NCBI GenBank assembly: GCA_011800155.1
Contig: CM022378.1
Span: 992,001 to 1,056,000, forward strand
Length of the DNA: 64,000 bases
From: Flammulina velutipes
Lineage: Eukaryota; Basidiomycota; Agaricomycetes; Agaricales; Physalacriaceae
Direction: 5' to 3'
A program made the translations under genes and the position numbers. The stretch's first letter is position 1; each line of letters starts with the position of its first letter. The notes under the pieces were generated by a model that was not told the origin of the DNA, made no database searches, and saw nothing but the letters and a program-made list of their open reading frames with translations. Below, one piece after another: positions 45,850 through 57,975 of the stretch.

Positions 45850-46735
45850 TGGGTATATTGACCAAGGCAGCTAGGTAACCTGCAAATAAGAATTAACCCC
45901 ATGATCGTATCATGTCGACGCCATCTCCATTTATCTGCCTCGATCATTGCTCTGCCCATAACATTGATTAAACAGTGACGCATGCCAAGTAGTAGGTTGA
46001 CGAGGAGGATGAGAAACGCTGGACAGAGTAAGGCTCGTAAGCTATACATTTGGGCGGCTATCGGCTGACTCGGACCGTACGTGGCGCAGATTACCTATAC
46101 CGAGAAAATTCAGTTTCCTCGCCACTTTATTCAGCCTGGGAAATTATATTTCATCCACGAGGAATTAGCGCTTAGCGTAGGAACTTAGACTTCCTCAACA
46201 TTTTCCTCTATGGTTTCTCGATTTCCTCAGCTTCTTTTCAGTGACGGATCCTCAAGGCCTCATCAATCATCCATTGCGCCACAGATCCAGGCTGCGAAGA
46301 GCGATAGCTACGCGAGTAGAATCTGTGAGATAGCTGGTCGCTTTTGTACACTTTCAGAGGGTATCTTGGCGCTATGATAAGCTCGGTAAATGCCATGCCA
46401 ATGCTGAAATCCTTGGAGCGGTATGGGGTCTGCTGGTCGGTCTTATCGATGACTCTTGGAGATGAAAGGAAAGGATATCCTATGAATACGACTTGCCTAC
46501 ACGTTGCATTGATTGTGAAAAGAGGCAGAAACCCCGACTTTGAATAAATTGTGGCAAATTTCTTGGTAGGCACGTCGATCAATACTGAGGTGCCGAGCGA
46601 ACTTGGAATTCAAAATAAGCAACCTTGTCTTGTCACCATCAACTTTGCTTGGTGCTCATCATCAACCACAGCGAGCTCGGCACTCTTGACATCGTGCTTG
46701 GACGCTCTGGACGAGCCTTTTTCGCTGTCGACGTC
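45850..46735. other. Shared upstream region of hydrolase and antiporter
   Basis: Divergent spacer. A minus-strand open frame (46238-46582) has no recognisable motif and is probably chance. TGCGCCACA occurs at 46275-46283. Confidence 0.35.
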
Positions 46736-49335
46736 ATGGCCTTCTCTCCTGTAAGCAAGCGTGCTTCACGCTTCCAACTCTCTTTCTTACCACCATCATC
46801 TCAGTTTGAAGTAAATGTGCCACATATCGCCTACACATGTCTTGGAGGCTTTATCGTCTTGGTACGTGCTTGTTCTCGACGTAGGAATTCATCTAATGCT
46901 TCATTAGTTTGGCATGCTCTCTCTCTTTTTGCGGGAAAAGGTATCTATCGGTCTTCTTGGCGTCCTACACCGCTGATACCCGTCTTTACAGCTCTATATT
47001 GGTGAAGCTTGCTGGGCGTTCATCTTTGGAATAATCATAGGCATGTCGACCACGCTGCCCGGCCAACACAATTGCTCATCGTTCACGACTAGGTCCCTAC
47101 GGTGCAGGCATCTTCGATCCCCACAGTTGGGCTGGTGGCGATGAGGAAGTCGTCAACCAAGTCACACTCGAATTCACTCGCGTCGTCCTCGCAGTTGGCG
47201 TCTTCGCTATAGGAGTAGAACTGCCCAAGGCTTACATGGCCCGCCATTGGAAGAGCTTGTTCTTCCTGCTCGGTCCTATCATGACATGGGTGCGCTATCG
47301 TACCATTTCATTTCGCAATACACTCTAACACCTCGCAGGGTTGGTTCGTGTCCGCCGGTCTCATCTATGCCCTCGTTCCCGGCCTCAACTTTTTATCTTC
47401 GCTCGCCATAGCCGCGTGTTTGACTCCCACCGATCCCATTCTCGCTGCAGCCGTCGTAGGTGGAAAGTACGCAGACAAGCACGTACCAGCTCATATCCGA
47501 CATCTCTTAGCCGCGGAGAGTGGATGCAACGATGGAGCCGCGTTCCCTTTTCTTTACATGGCACTCTACTTGATCATACACAAGCCGGACACCGGAAAAG
47601 CTATCAAGGAATGGTTCCTTATCCTATGGCTCTGTACGCTTCATCTCGCTATTTTGATTCGCATGGCTAATTTTTGAACAGACCAGGTCATCTTGGGATG
47701 TGTCATTGGCGCCGCCCTTGGAATCGGATTCAGATACCTGATGAAGTTCTGCGAGCGCCATAATCTCATTGACAGACACTCTTATGTCGCGCAGTACATA
47801 TCGCTGGCTCTGTTTGCCACTGGGGCGACAGCGCTTCTCGGGTCGGACGACCTTCTGTCTGCGTTCGCCTGCGGCGCCGCCTTTGCCTGGGATGGTTTCT
47901 TCAATCGCCAAACCGAGGAATCCGTCTTCAGTAGTGTCCTCGACCTCCTCTTCAATATTGCTGCCTTTGTTTACGTGGGCGCATGGATGCCATTCACCAA
48001 GTTCGACGACCCGGATCTCACGTTGAGTGTATGGCGACTTATCGTCATAGCCATTCTGGTTCTCCTGTTGAGGCGACTCCCTATCATGCTTGCGTTGTAT
48101 AGATGGATTCCGGATATCAAAACCTTCCGCGAAGCTATCTTCAGTGGTCACTTTGGTCCCATGGGCATCGGAGCTATCTTCATTTCGACGTTAGCCGCAG
48201 AGGTTTTGCACAAGAACATCCCCGAGCCAGACCACCAGACAGAAATGCTCATGGACACCATCCAGCCCATCGTCGCCTTTATGGTTCTGTGTTCTATTCT
48301 AGTGCACGGTCTTTCTATCCCTTCTTTTTCCCTCGGTCGACGCGTGCATTCGGTCTCCAGGACATGGTCGAGACACACTGGCGCCCCCGATTGGACGAAC
48401 CAAGCGCGTATTGTGGACAAGCGTGAGGATATTGTTATCAACCGCGACGAAGATTCGGCAGAGAAGGGCGAGTTGACTCCCGAAGATAGGACGGAGGTCG
48501 CCAGCACGCCGAGTGGCAGTAGCCGGAGTCCTGCCGAAAGAGAGCGGGAGCTGGAGAAAGAGACCATAGCTGAAGCGCAGAAAAAGCAGCCGCTGCACAT
48601 GCCTGCTGGGGAGGATGTCGTTGATGGTGATAACATCATCTCTGAGTGGCAAGAGGGTCCTCATCTTGTCATCGAGAGACGTGCTGGGCCAGGAGAAGAG
48701 GTATGTTCTCGTTTTTGTTCTTCCTTCCCGCCATGCTTATAGTTTACTAGGTTGAAGTAGAGGTCCTTAGGAATTTTGACAGTGAAGACAATGAAGGTAA
48801 TCATGACGGACACCGACATGTCATCCAAGGCAACCGTGCCACAGTACATCACCAAGTGAAGACCCACCTGGAGAAACTGAATCTCATTCCTCACATTGTG
48901 GAGGAGGATGCAGCAAAGGTCGAGAAGGCGCTGGAGAAGGATATCACGGAACTGAAGGCGAAGGCTCGAGAGATGGTATCGCCTGATTCCAGTGTCGTCG
49001 TGGATGACGAGGAAGAGTGGACGTCCGATCCCGAAGCATCGACGTCGGCGACAGCCAACAAGTCGCGCTCGAAATCTCCGAAAGTGAAGACTAAAGGACG
49101 ACGGCGGATGTCCAACAGAACAGCAACGCGGCCAGCCGATATCGAGTTGAGGGGGCGGAGGGTGAACGAGTTGAGGGATACCCGGTTCTCGAGGGACGCG
49201 TCTCCCGCGCGGTCTGTGAGGTTTACGGATGACGGTAGTCGGCCTGGGAGTGGTACAGCAACGCCACGATCGGGCGTAGCTCAGGAATCGCCTGGGCCGT
49301 CTGTGACGTTCGACTTGCCTTCAAGTCAATCGTAG
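46736..49335 (+). CDS. nha1: Na+/H+ antiporter, Nha1/Sod2 type
   Basis: Eight exons (46736-46750, 46805-46861, 46908-46940, 46992-47040, 47093-47289, 47339-47633, 47682-48700, 48751-49335) give 749 residues in phase. Exon 1 is only five codons (MAFSP). The membrane part has about 12 hydrophobic segments, with FEVNVPHIAYTCLGGF, LYIGEACWAFIFGIIIG, ACLTPTDPILAAAVVGGKYA and AAESGCNDGAAFPF, the signature of yeast plasma-membrane Nha1/Sod2 exchangers that expel Na+, Li+ and K+ for H+. The C-terminal 300 residues are a long acidic and basic cytosolic tail, as in Nha1. Intron 47041-47092 begins with GC rather than GT; the protein match across it (IIIG-PYGAGIFDP) makes the splice convincing. Confidence 0.92.
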
Positions 49336-49490
49336 TTGTATGTGGACGATATAATTGTTATTAGCACACGACGTAATTGTATGTCTGCTCTGTGTTTTTA
49401 GAGTCATGTTCCCAGCCGAAGGAAAGCACTTGATGGGCTGAGGAAAGACATTCTCCTTCGACGAGCGACTAGTCATGTCTTTCTACTGTC

Positions 49491-50117
49491 TCACTCGGCT
49501 AGTCTCCCAAGTTCAACCCAACCGTCTCGCTCAATTTCACGCTTCTCTGCCCAATCCTCATCCAGCATAGCCATATGCACAATGTCCTCCCACTTGCCAT
49601 GATTCCAATTTGCCTTCCTGTTCGCCCCCTCGTACGTGAATCCCCTACAGAAATCGGTAAGCAACTCTGAGGACTCTACAAGCACTCACAGCCGTTTGTA
49701 CAAATCAATTGCCCGCTCGTTCGAGCCAAACACCATGAGGCTGAGTCTATGAAGCCCAAGGTCGACAAACACATACTCAATCATCCACTTTAGCACCTCC
49801 GTGCCGTACCCAATGCTCCACCACTTTGGTAAAATCATTATACCAAACTCAGCGTTTCTGTTCTTCGCCACAGTTGTGGCCAACGATAGGTGCCCCACGA
49901 ACTCCCGTGTTTCGAGCTTCTCGATTGTGAAGTTTATGGTCCTTCCGTCTACTAATGTCTCTCGAAACCTCTTCATCCATGTCGAGCTAGGTCCATGTGG
50001 GGCAAGATAACCAATGTCGATAAGCGGCTGGACGCGCACATCGTTGACTAGCGCGATGATATTGTCCATGTCGTCTTCCTGGAAGGCTCGTAGCCGTAGT
50101 CGTTCTGTCTGGAACAT
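49491..50117 (-). CDS. GNAT N-acetyltransferase, RimJ/RimL-like
   Basis: Two exons joined across a 45-bp intron (49645-49689). The product starts MFQTERLRLRAFQEDDMDNI and has the GNAT core: INFTIEKLETREFVGHLSL, FGIMILPKWWSIGYGTEVLK (acetyl-CoA-binding region), and FGSNERAIDLYKRLGF before the C-terminus. About 190 residues, normal for the family. The substrate cannot be told. An earlier in-frame ATG at 50171 would add 18 residues; I prefer 50117 because the TERLRLR motif normally sits near the N-terminus. The 3' end faces the antiporter, 155 bp away. Confidence 0.85.
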
Positions 50118-50245
50118 GACAGCGAAGCAGACAAGGTAATGGTAACGAAGGAACTCCACCGGGGAATACACAGTTCCAATCTATCGTCCACATGGGTAAG
50201 TATACAAACTATTGATTGATGATGCCAATGAATATATTCACTCTA

Positions 50246-51870
50246 TCAACACGCATTGTACACATCACAATCGTCTCGAAGCGCCGCCGCTAGCCTTCTC
50301 AAACCCTCGTCTACCTCCTGCTCGCTCAACAGGCTAAACGACAACCTCACATAACAAGACTTCCTCCCATCAAGATACCCCGACTCTCCGGGAAGCATCA
50401 GCACACCCTTCTTCACCGCCTTATGTTCCACGAATATCTTCGAGTCTCCCTCCTCCCCTTTGACATTTCGGAACTCCGCCGTCCCCGAACGAGGCAGTCG
50501 AAGCTTGATCCAATAAAACATCGCAGCGTCCGGCGTATACCATTCCGCCAGTCCTCCCAGATGCTTCTGCACGTACGTCTCAAACACATCGCGCTTTTGA
50601 CGGTAAAATTCTGCCACGCCGTCTACATGGACCAAGAATCCTTCGTACCCCCAGGACTGCAATACCTTGAGTATCACAACCTGAGAGAAAGACGAGGGCT
50701 GCAAATTCGAGGCTGCGGTCTACGTTTCGTTAGTATGTTTAACCACAAAAGATGGGGTAAAGATAGATTGTTCTCACATGACGTTCCATCTGTGTGAGCA
50801 GAAAGGCAGGGCCCGTCGCCCATCCTACTCGAATTCCAGCAGCGATGATTTTGCTCAGACTGTCAAATCGAAGAACGCCGCCGATGTTGCCTGGTATACG
50901 ACGCTCCAAGGATAAATACGAGTCTGGCCGTGGACCACTGCCATAGTAGATATGGTAATATGGGTCATCCTCGAATATCAGAAAGTTGTACTTTCTAGCC
51001 AGCCGCAGGACCTCTATGCGCCGAGATAAACTGGTCGTTACGCCACTTGGGTTCGCACCAAACTAACGAAGAAAATATAAGCTCAGTCTGACATCTTCAT
51101 AGATACAGGATCGAAGGTAACTCACCGGTATAGTGTAAAGGAGTTTTGGCAGGGGTTTCTCCGAAGGCCATGACCCCACAATCTGAGTTATAGAAGCAGG
51201 ATCAATGCCATGAGCATCAGATACGACTTCGATAGCTTCGCATCCTAATGAATCCAAGATTGGTATGATACCGCTGATATAAATAGTCAGAAAGCATACT
51301 AAATATCGCAACGAAAGGCTCACGGATAGGTCGGTGCTTCCACAAAGATAGCGTCTCCACGGCTGATCAACGCAGTAAACGCTTTATAGAGCAAGTCCTG
51401 ACTCCCAGCACCGACACTCACCCGTGCACCGTCACCCGGCTCGAGACCATGAATCTTTTGGGCCATGTTCGTGAGCCAGTCCACCAACGCAGGAACGCCA
51501 GCCGTGCTACCGTATTGTAACGCGTCAGTCAAGTCCTGGCCAGCAATCTCAACATTCGTCAAAGAGGAATCGGCAGGGTTTGGCGACTTGATGGACATGG
51601 TAATTTTCGCGAACGGGTAGGTGTCGGGATTTGGCTTCCCCGCCAACATGGAGATCATGTCTGGTTTAGACTCCAAGGGCACCAGGCTCCGGACTAGTGG
51701 ACGTTTGTCAGTCTTCGGTACGTCGTCGAATGGAGGAACTACTCACTGGGGGCAGGCTTACGCGCTTTGGCGGCATCAGAGATGAAAGAAGAATAAAACT
51801 CGTCCGGAAGGACGCGTCCCAGCTGCTTGGCTGAGAATTTCCCGTTCAGTGAAGATTTGTCGATGGTCAT
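50246..51870 (-). CDS. PLP-dependent aminotransferase class I/II (Aro8/kynurenine-aminoadipate type)
   Basis: A multi-exon gene on the minus strand starting MTIDKSSLNGKFSAKQLGRV. Recognisable blocks: DMISMLAGKPNPDTYPF, LQYGSTAGVPALVDWL, VSVGAGSQDLLYKAF, GDAIFVEAPTYP, FGANPSGVTTSLSRR, EDDPYYHIYYG, and the PLP-lysine motif RFDSLSKIIAAGIRVGW, followed by a C-terminal domain ending DDCDVYNAC. This is the fold-type I aminotransferase pattern of fungal aromatic amino acid/2-aminoadipate transaminases (amino group to 2-oxoglutarate). I cannot fix the substrate. Seven or more introns; the first lies about 51690-51746. Confidence 0.88.
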
Positions 51871-52146
51871 TTTGGGCGGTGGAGGTATTTGGGGTAAGTC
51901 GAAAGTTCATCTTATGTCGTCCACTTGCCAAGTCAATGTGCAACCGGACGGATCTTCGAGGCGGGGAGACTGCCACAGCTGTTCGAGGAGATCGGTGAAT
52001 CGGCCGATATCAAGCGCAGTTGGCCGGTAACTTGTACAGTAAGTAGGGGATGGTGATTAATTTATCCTATGAAAGACAGGCGCTGAACAAGTTCTCAAGT
52101 CAGAGGGAGGAGCCTATGGGGAGTCGTGAGAAGGAAGGATCTCACA

Positions 52147-52535
52147 TTAGGAACCTAATGGAACAGCGGTAGTATCGCCGTGGTGGAAGGTCCTAACACC
52201 CGTCCTCGTAATCTTAAATTGGGACTTGCAGCATGGATCCGGACATGCAATGATGGCGTCCGTTGACATCCAATCGTTTTTATGCGTCATTCGCTGTTTC
52301 GCGGCCAACAGCGGAAGTAAAGCGCCTATTGAAACTATTAACAGTGAGTCTAAGCTGTATTGATCACAGACATACCCAAAGAATAAATAGAGAATCCTTG
52401 CCCCGGCGGAAGATGGAGCATTTCACCCTCGAGGGTAAAATAATCTCCTGTCTTTGCGCCACACATGATCCGTTCACCAGGCGGGCATATAACTTCCACC
52501 CGAAGGTCATACAGTTCAAAGGCGTCGTCGCTCAT
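52147..52535 (-). CDS. TIGR04076-like small protein
   Basis: Two exons (52376-52535, 52147-52334) with a 41-bp intron. The product of about 115 residues begins MSDDAFELYDLRVEVICPPG, then CGAKTGDYFTLEGEMLHLPP, FSIYSL and LLPLLAAKQR, and ends with a region CPDPCCKSQFKITRTGVRTF. This is the layout I associate with the TIGR04076 family (short Cys-containing proteins of unknown role in bacteria and fungi). The upstream in-frame ATG at 52565 is possible, but its extension (LSYSCLFST) is not typical. Confidence 0.65.
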
Positions 52536-52891
52536 GGTGGAAAAAAGACAAGAATAAGACAACAATCAATTGACCGCGAGGTAGTTACATAATTGACCGG
52601 ATTGATGCGCCACATTATTGAGTTACCGGTCAAGTTCAGCGTTCATTCCCCAGGTTGAAACGAAAGCGATAGCTCGGATTCGGAAGTTCTTGACTACTCT
52701 TTGGTTCGGGAATCATTACAGTAAGGTATCTACTGATGCGTGGTAGGTAAATAAAGAAGTAAGCTGCGTGAATAAGTATCGGGTAAAACTGAACAGGTAT
52801 GTACAGACGCACGGTAAGTAGAGGGATTATCAATATGTACTAAGCTCTTCGAATAAGTATTGAGTGAAATATGCATAAGATTACTTAGGCG

Positions 52892-54971
52892 TTAGTGCCT
52901 ATATTCGTGTCCGCAATCTCCAATCTTTTGATACAGCGCCTGGAGGTGCTCGCCTAATGCAACCTTCTCGATGCGCTCCGTATCCTCGGGAGTAAGCTTG
53001 AGACCAAAGACCTTGAGGTTGGATTTGACGTTTGAAGAGACACCTAAACGTGTCCCAACAATGACGGCGCCGACCTCTGGATTATCCAACACCCACCGTG
53101 TGGCGACGTTGCTCAGGTCGACACCATGGACGTCCGCTATCGACTTGAGAGTTCTTAAAAGGAGCTGCAAGTCTGCCCACGTTCCCCAAGTCATGATCAT
53201 GTCATAATACTGTCGAACGGTAAGTCATTGGCGACAATCCCGACGCGCGTTTGAACTTGCCTTGCGCTGCGAAGGTGTCAATTCCATCGACTCTGAGTAA
53301 ACGTCCGGCGACTTGACACCTAACCATTTTTCTGACAAGAAACCGCCACACTACGTCGGGGTAAGCAAAGATACGGGAGGACGCGACACGGACACTCACA
53401 AACGAGCCGTACGTGAGCAGCCGGACACCAAACTTTTGGCATACCTCCGCCATCCTGATCTTCGGGCGACTGTCGATCAGAGAGTACTACATTTTTCGTT
53501 AGACTATTCCCAACTTGGTGTTCACGAGCTCACCTGGACTTGGTTCGACACGATGCCAACCTTCCCCGTTCTAGCAATGAGGTACTCGCAAGCTTCTTGC
53601 GTGTGCTCCGCATCAAAATTGCACAATCCGATAGCGGAGACGAGGTGTGGGTGCGTCTTGGTGAGATCGACCAGCTCGGCTAGTATAAGAAGATAGTCTT
53701 TGACGCTACACTTTAGGAGAGCGGTCAGTCGGACGCGAACTAGGATGCGAATCGATAAAAGCACTGACATCATACCAATGGAACTGTACATAGTGCGTTA
53801 GAAAACACGTGCATAATGAATGGTTCATGCTCACCTGCAAGAGTTCCACTCGTCCACCAACACGTTTTGAGCGCTCCGTAACGGCGTTGAGGACATACTC
53901 CGTGGTCACAGGGCCGTCCAGTTTACTGAAAACACACCACTTTGTCGCAGCGATGACTTTCTTGCCCAAACCTCCCGCGAGGCGATTCCTGAACGATCCG
54001 TAGAGGAGTTCAGCATCACCCTGTAGATCAGCAGAGGATCAGTCGATCTGTACGGAAGGCTGAAGCGTTATCAATACTCACATAGTGATCCGCCATATCC
54101 GTAGCTATTAGACCTGACTTGACCAAGTCACCGAGCGCAGCGTCTTGCTTGTGGCTCGACGCGGATCCCCATGCGGGTGAAGACATTTGCCATAGACCGT
54201 TGAAGAGCCGAGGTACCTTCACTGCACCGAGTTGGATGTATTCGAGTCTCGCAAAGGTCGCCTCGTCGAGGGTAAGGTTGATCTGGGTCGTCGGAGTTAT
54301 GCAGACATGTTTCGCGCAAGGCGAGGAAGGATAGAAGAGGCGCAACACGTCGGACACCTGGAGAAGCGCACGAGTAAATGGGTAGGTGAGTCCCTTGGAG
54401 GAGGAGTAGGTCTGACACTCTGTCAACGTCGATCGGAGTTTGAGGAGCAGGCGCTCGAGGTCTGCGCCGCGCTCGGGTCGCGATTCTTTGAGAGCTTGAA
54501 CGGCTTGGACGATATCACCGCAAGCCTTCTGCAGCGTCGATTCTACAGAGTCACTCGGATTCCAGCGAATTCCAGCCTCCGGTATACATTTGACGAAATG
54601 TGTAAGACTGTTTAAACATGATGATTAGCTCAAGTACAGCCGGTTTTGATGTAAACGAACTCACTGCGGTAACGCATCCTTGACCAATTTGCTGGAGAAT
54701 AGACACCGGGCGTTCGCCAAATAGACGGCCGTTGCCTTTTGGTCTTTGAAGAGATCCGTTGCTGAAGGAAACTCGGGTATGGCTTCCCGTAGGCGCGAAC
54801 GGACGTGCTCGACGAACGTCCTTTGAGCTGTAGCGCCTTGAGAGACCAGTGCTCGGAGGGCGGACCTTAGCAGTGGGGTAGGAACTAAAGAAGTCGGGTT
54901 GACATGGGGTTACCCCGGCAGTTTGGTATTGAATACGACTCACGTTGAGATATTAAGACGTCGTCCATCAT
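52892..54971 (-). CDS. Aldo-keto reductase with about 190-residue N-terminal extension
   Basis: First exons 54944-54971, 54665-54884 and 54082-54607 join in phase (258 codons). The AKR part begins IQLGAVKVPRLFNGLWQMSS and has the catalytic residues in order: Asp and Tyr in ATDMADHYGDAELLYG, Lys in AATKWCVF, His in LLQ-FHWYD. Later blocks are SAIGLCNFDAEH, VGIVSNQVQ-FSLIDSRP, LLTYGSFCGGFLSEKWLG and DNPEVGAVIVGTRL (NADPH site). AKRs reduce carbonyls with NADPH. The N-terminal 190 residues (RSALRALVSQGATAQRTFVE .. LQKACGDIVQAVQALKESRP) are helical, not an AKR domain, and lead into the AKR part without a stop, so this is a fusion or a mis-merged model. The frame is open across the junction (54300-54420). 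Two candidate starts (MM) lie side by side. Confidence 0.8.
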
Positions 54972-56011
54972 GTTTCTAAAGGACGAGTATAGTAAGTGAT
55001 TTGAATGTAGAGCAGTGGAACGGGGGATAGTTACACATGACCAGACATTGTGGCGGAGGTGAAGAGGGAATGGTGGGGAAGGACAAGGTGGTAGGGCAAT
55101 AAGTATAAAAGGACGGAGAAAACAATGTGGACGACGGCAAAGGAGGATCCATGCCACACTGCATGGGGCTTTCTGCGAAAATATGAAATTTCGCGGGTAG
55201 TATGCAAGAAACCGACTCAGTAACCGAAAAAAGTTTAGGAGAAGATGAAAACCGATGTCGGACTGGTTCAGGTACAAAGTGATAGGCGTCCTAAACAGTG
55301 CCCGACGCCGGTAACGCCCTTGTCTCGCTTGGATACTTACCGAACAACCCAGAATACCAGCACTATAATCACAAAGTACGCGAGAGCCGACGAGCGAAGA
55401 GCGAACTCGTTACCCAGCCTGTCTTCCTAAATGCCTTCAATCAGCCTTCATCATGCCTCGTGATGAAGCACTCAATGGAAGAGAAGGACGTCACCTCATC
55501 TGCGAGTGTCTTTGTCTGCGTGGAACTTGCCGCCCGCAACTTTGCACGTTGCCTCGACGCGTTGGATCCATGGTCTCCACGGATCCTTGCCGAGCTCGTT
55601 GAATCTGCATGGAGTATCAAGGCTAAGCAAAATACAATCATAAGGTCTCTTGACAAAGCTGAGAATAGAATAGATCATCAGATTCGGCCAGTCCTCTTCA
55701 TTAAAGTTCATAACCAGTGGTGGTATGTATAGAGTCAGTAGGATGAATTTGGGGTGAACTCCGATACATCATCGTGCGTTAATCGACCTCATCGAACTAT
55801 GCCCGACCAGGCGACCATGAACTATGCCGGTCATCATTCTCCAGCTGGGAGGGCAACCGAAACGATGCCACAAGAGCGGTAGATGAAAACACGCACAGGG
55901 TCCACCAAGTCCGTCGCTACTGGGACTACGTACACCAGGAACCGCGCCTTGGGCGGCCTGTAGCTGCACGCCACACATGGTCATTCAGCCATGCGCTAGC
56001 ATTCCCCAAGG
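54972..56011. other. No gene recognised
   Basis: Upstream of the reductase. Overlapping open frames on both strands (for example 55298-55732 plus) lack motifs, and the plus one starts without ATG. Low confidence either way. Confidence 0.35.
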
Positions 56012-56280
56012 TTATCGGGCAGGTCTCTGTTTATATGAAAAGATGCCGTAGATTGTTTCAAGATTGTTTGTGGATCTTGTGGGTATCTGTAGGTTGCGTC
56101 AACAGTGAGCACTGGGCCAGGGACGGACGAATGATGTGTTGAGTTACCGTAACTTACGCCCATTAGGGCAACGTAGAAACAAATTACAACTCCCACTGGC
56201 AACGAACAGAACGCTAGAAAACCTCTGAGAATAGGGTCGCATTGGAGCGATAGACTCAAGATAGCCTGCAAGTTGGTCAT
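56012..56280 (-). CDS. Small hydrophobic protein, unknown
   Basis: Two exons (56158-56280, 56087-56157 being the intron, then 56012-56086), both a whole number of codons, give 65 residues: MTNLQAILSLSLQCDPILRG followed by a transmembrane-like stretch (FLAFCSLPVGVVICFYVALM) and a short polar tail ending YKQRPAR. The intron has GTAAGT and CTACAG ends. The size and single membrane span recall small accessory subunits, but I do not recognise it. Confidence 0.4.
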
Positions 56281-56894
56281 CGAAGCGCAGCATCATGGGA
56301 TGCTCAAGTCCTGCGACTCAGCGGAGAGATGAAAGGTCGAAGTGCCCCCGGAGTTTGAGGATAACGTAGAATGGATGCCGTACTATAGTTATCGATATGA
56401 AAGACCTAGATTACGTTCATTGAGTGACGCTTAAGAACAGCAATTGTTCTTTATTCAGGACAATGGAACGGCCAAAATCTCGCAACGCTATGACAAGTCG
56501 GACTAGACTGCTTTGAGTCGATACCTCCCGAGGAAATGGTACAGTCTAGTAGTAGTAAGGTCCTGTAAGGACCAGATGATTGACATGGTGAGCGATACTG
56601 TGCCATGAGCAGAGACTAGCACGATAGATATAAGCACATACTTTTACGGAGATATCCAACAACTTATTACGTGGTCAGAAGTCAAGAAGTTGAGGCAGAC
56701 TACGCCACATGAAAAGTCGGCCGGCAATCAGCACGATCACATGATCCATTGCTCAGCTGTGCGTGACGCCGAATTTGCTGATTTCAATCCTGCCTCTGAC
56801 CATCACACTCTCTCGATTCCACCACCCTTTGCGGTATCGCTAGACTGTTTCTACTACAATCTCGTTTCGACTAGAGGACAGTACAAAGAAACCA
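56281..56894. other. Spacer upstream of thioredoxin reductase
   Basis: Divergent promoter region. CGCCACA occurs near 56703. No gene recognised. Confidence 0.4.
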
Positions 56895-57975
56895 ATGCAT
56901 TCAAAAGTTGTAGGTACCCTAACAGTGATACGATTTCCCATCTACTCGATCAGTAACAACTCTTCCAGGTAATCATAGGATCTGGCCCTGCTGGACACAC
57001 CGCTGCCATATACCTAGCGCGCGCGAACCTCGAGCCTGTCCTTTTCGAAGGTTTCATGGCTAACGGCTTCGCTGCTGGCGGCCAACTCACCACCACCACC
57101 GACGTCGAGAACTTTCCCGGTTTTCCCTCTGGAATTCTTGGCCCAGAACTCATGGACAAGTTCCGCGAACAGAGCATTCGTTTTGGCACCAACATCATCA
57201 CAGAAACCGTGTCAAAGATCGATCTCTCACGCCGTCCATTCAGGTACTGGCGCGAGATGCAGGAAGACGGCGAGCCAGATACGGCCGACACTGTGATCAT
57301 CGCCACTGGTGCCAGTGCCAAACGTCTCAACCTTCCCGGAGAGTCGACATACTGGCAGAGTGGAATCAGCGCGTGCGCAGTATGTGACGGCGCTGTCCCC
57401 ATCTTCCGGAATAAACCCCTCGCGGTTATTGGTGGTGGAGACTCTGCTGCTGAGGAAGCCACCTGCAAGTTCCATCATGTCCCACATTGTTATCTCGCTC
57501 ATTTCCTTCAGATTTGACGAAATACGGTTCTCACGTCTATGTCCTCGTCCGTCGCGACGAACTCCGCGCATCCAAGATCATGGCCAAACGTCTCTTGAAC
57601 AACCCCAAAGTCACCGTCCTCTGGAATACCACCGCGACGGAGTGCCAAGGTGACGGTTCACTGCTCAAGAACCTGCGTATCAAGAACGTCGTCACCGGTG
57701 AGGAGAAGGATCTTACCGTGAACGGTCTGTTCTACGCCATTGGTCACGAACCCGCTACATCCATCTTTCGTTCGCAATTACAAACGGACTCTGATGGATA
57801 CATTATCACGGTTCCTGGAACGACTCAAACGAGCGTGAAGGGTGTATTCGCAGCTGGTGATGTTCAGGATAAGAGGTACAGGCAGGCTATCACGAGTGCT
57901 GGCAGTGGTTGTATGGCTGCATTAGAAGCTGAGAAGCTGATCGCTGAGGAGGAGGAGCTTGGCGAAGAGGCGTAA
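56895..57975 (+). CDS. trr1: Thioredoxin reductase (NADPH)
   Basis: Exons 56895-56909, 56969-57464 and 57512-57975 give 324 residues, the length of low-molecular-weight fungal/bacterial enzymes. The start is MHSK followed by [20 protein letters not shown] (FAD-binding), with the second part supplied by exon 2. Redox centre ACAVCDG (CxxC), NADPH-binding [13 protein letters not shown], and FAD-binding [20 protein letters not shown] are all present. It transfers electrons from NADPH to thioredoxin in the cytosol. Exon 1 has only five codons. Intron 2 uses a GC donor (GCAAGT..CAG) supported by [16 protein letters not shown] across the join. Confidence 0.95.

Noticed and set aside
46238..46582. 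114-codon minus-strand open frame between hydrolase and antiporter
   Set aside because: No recognisable motif or splice pattern; it lies in a divergent spacer.
55298..55732. 144-codon plus-strand open frame
   Set aside because: It begins without ATG, has no motif, and several other frames are open in the same stretch.
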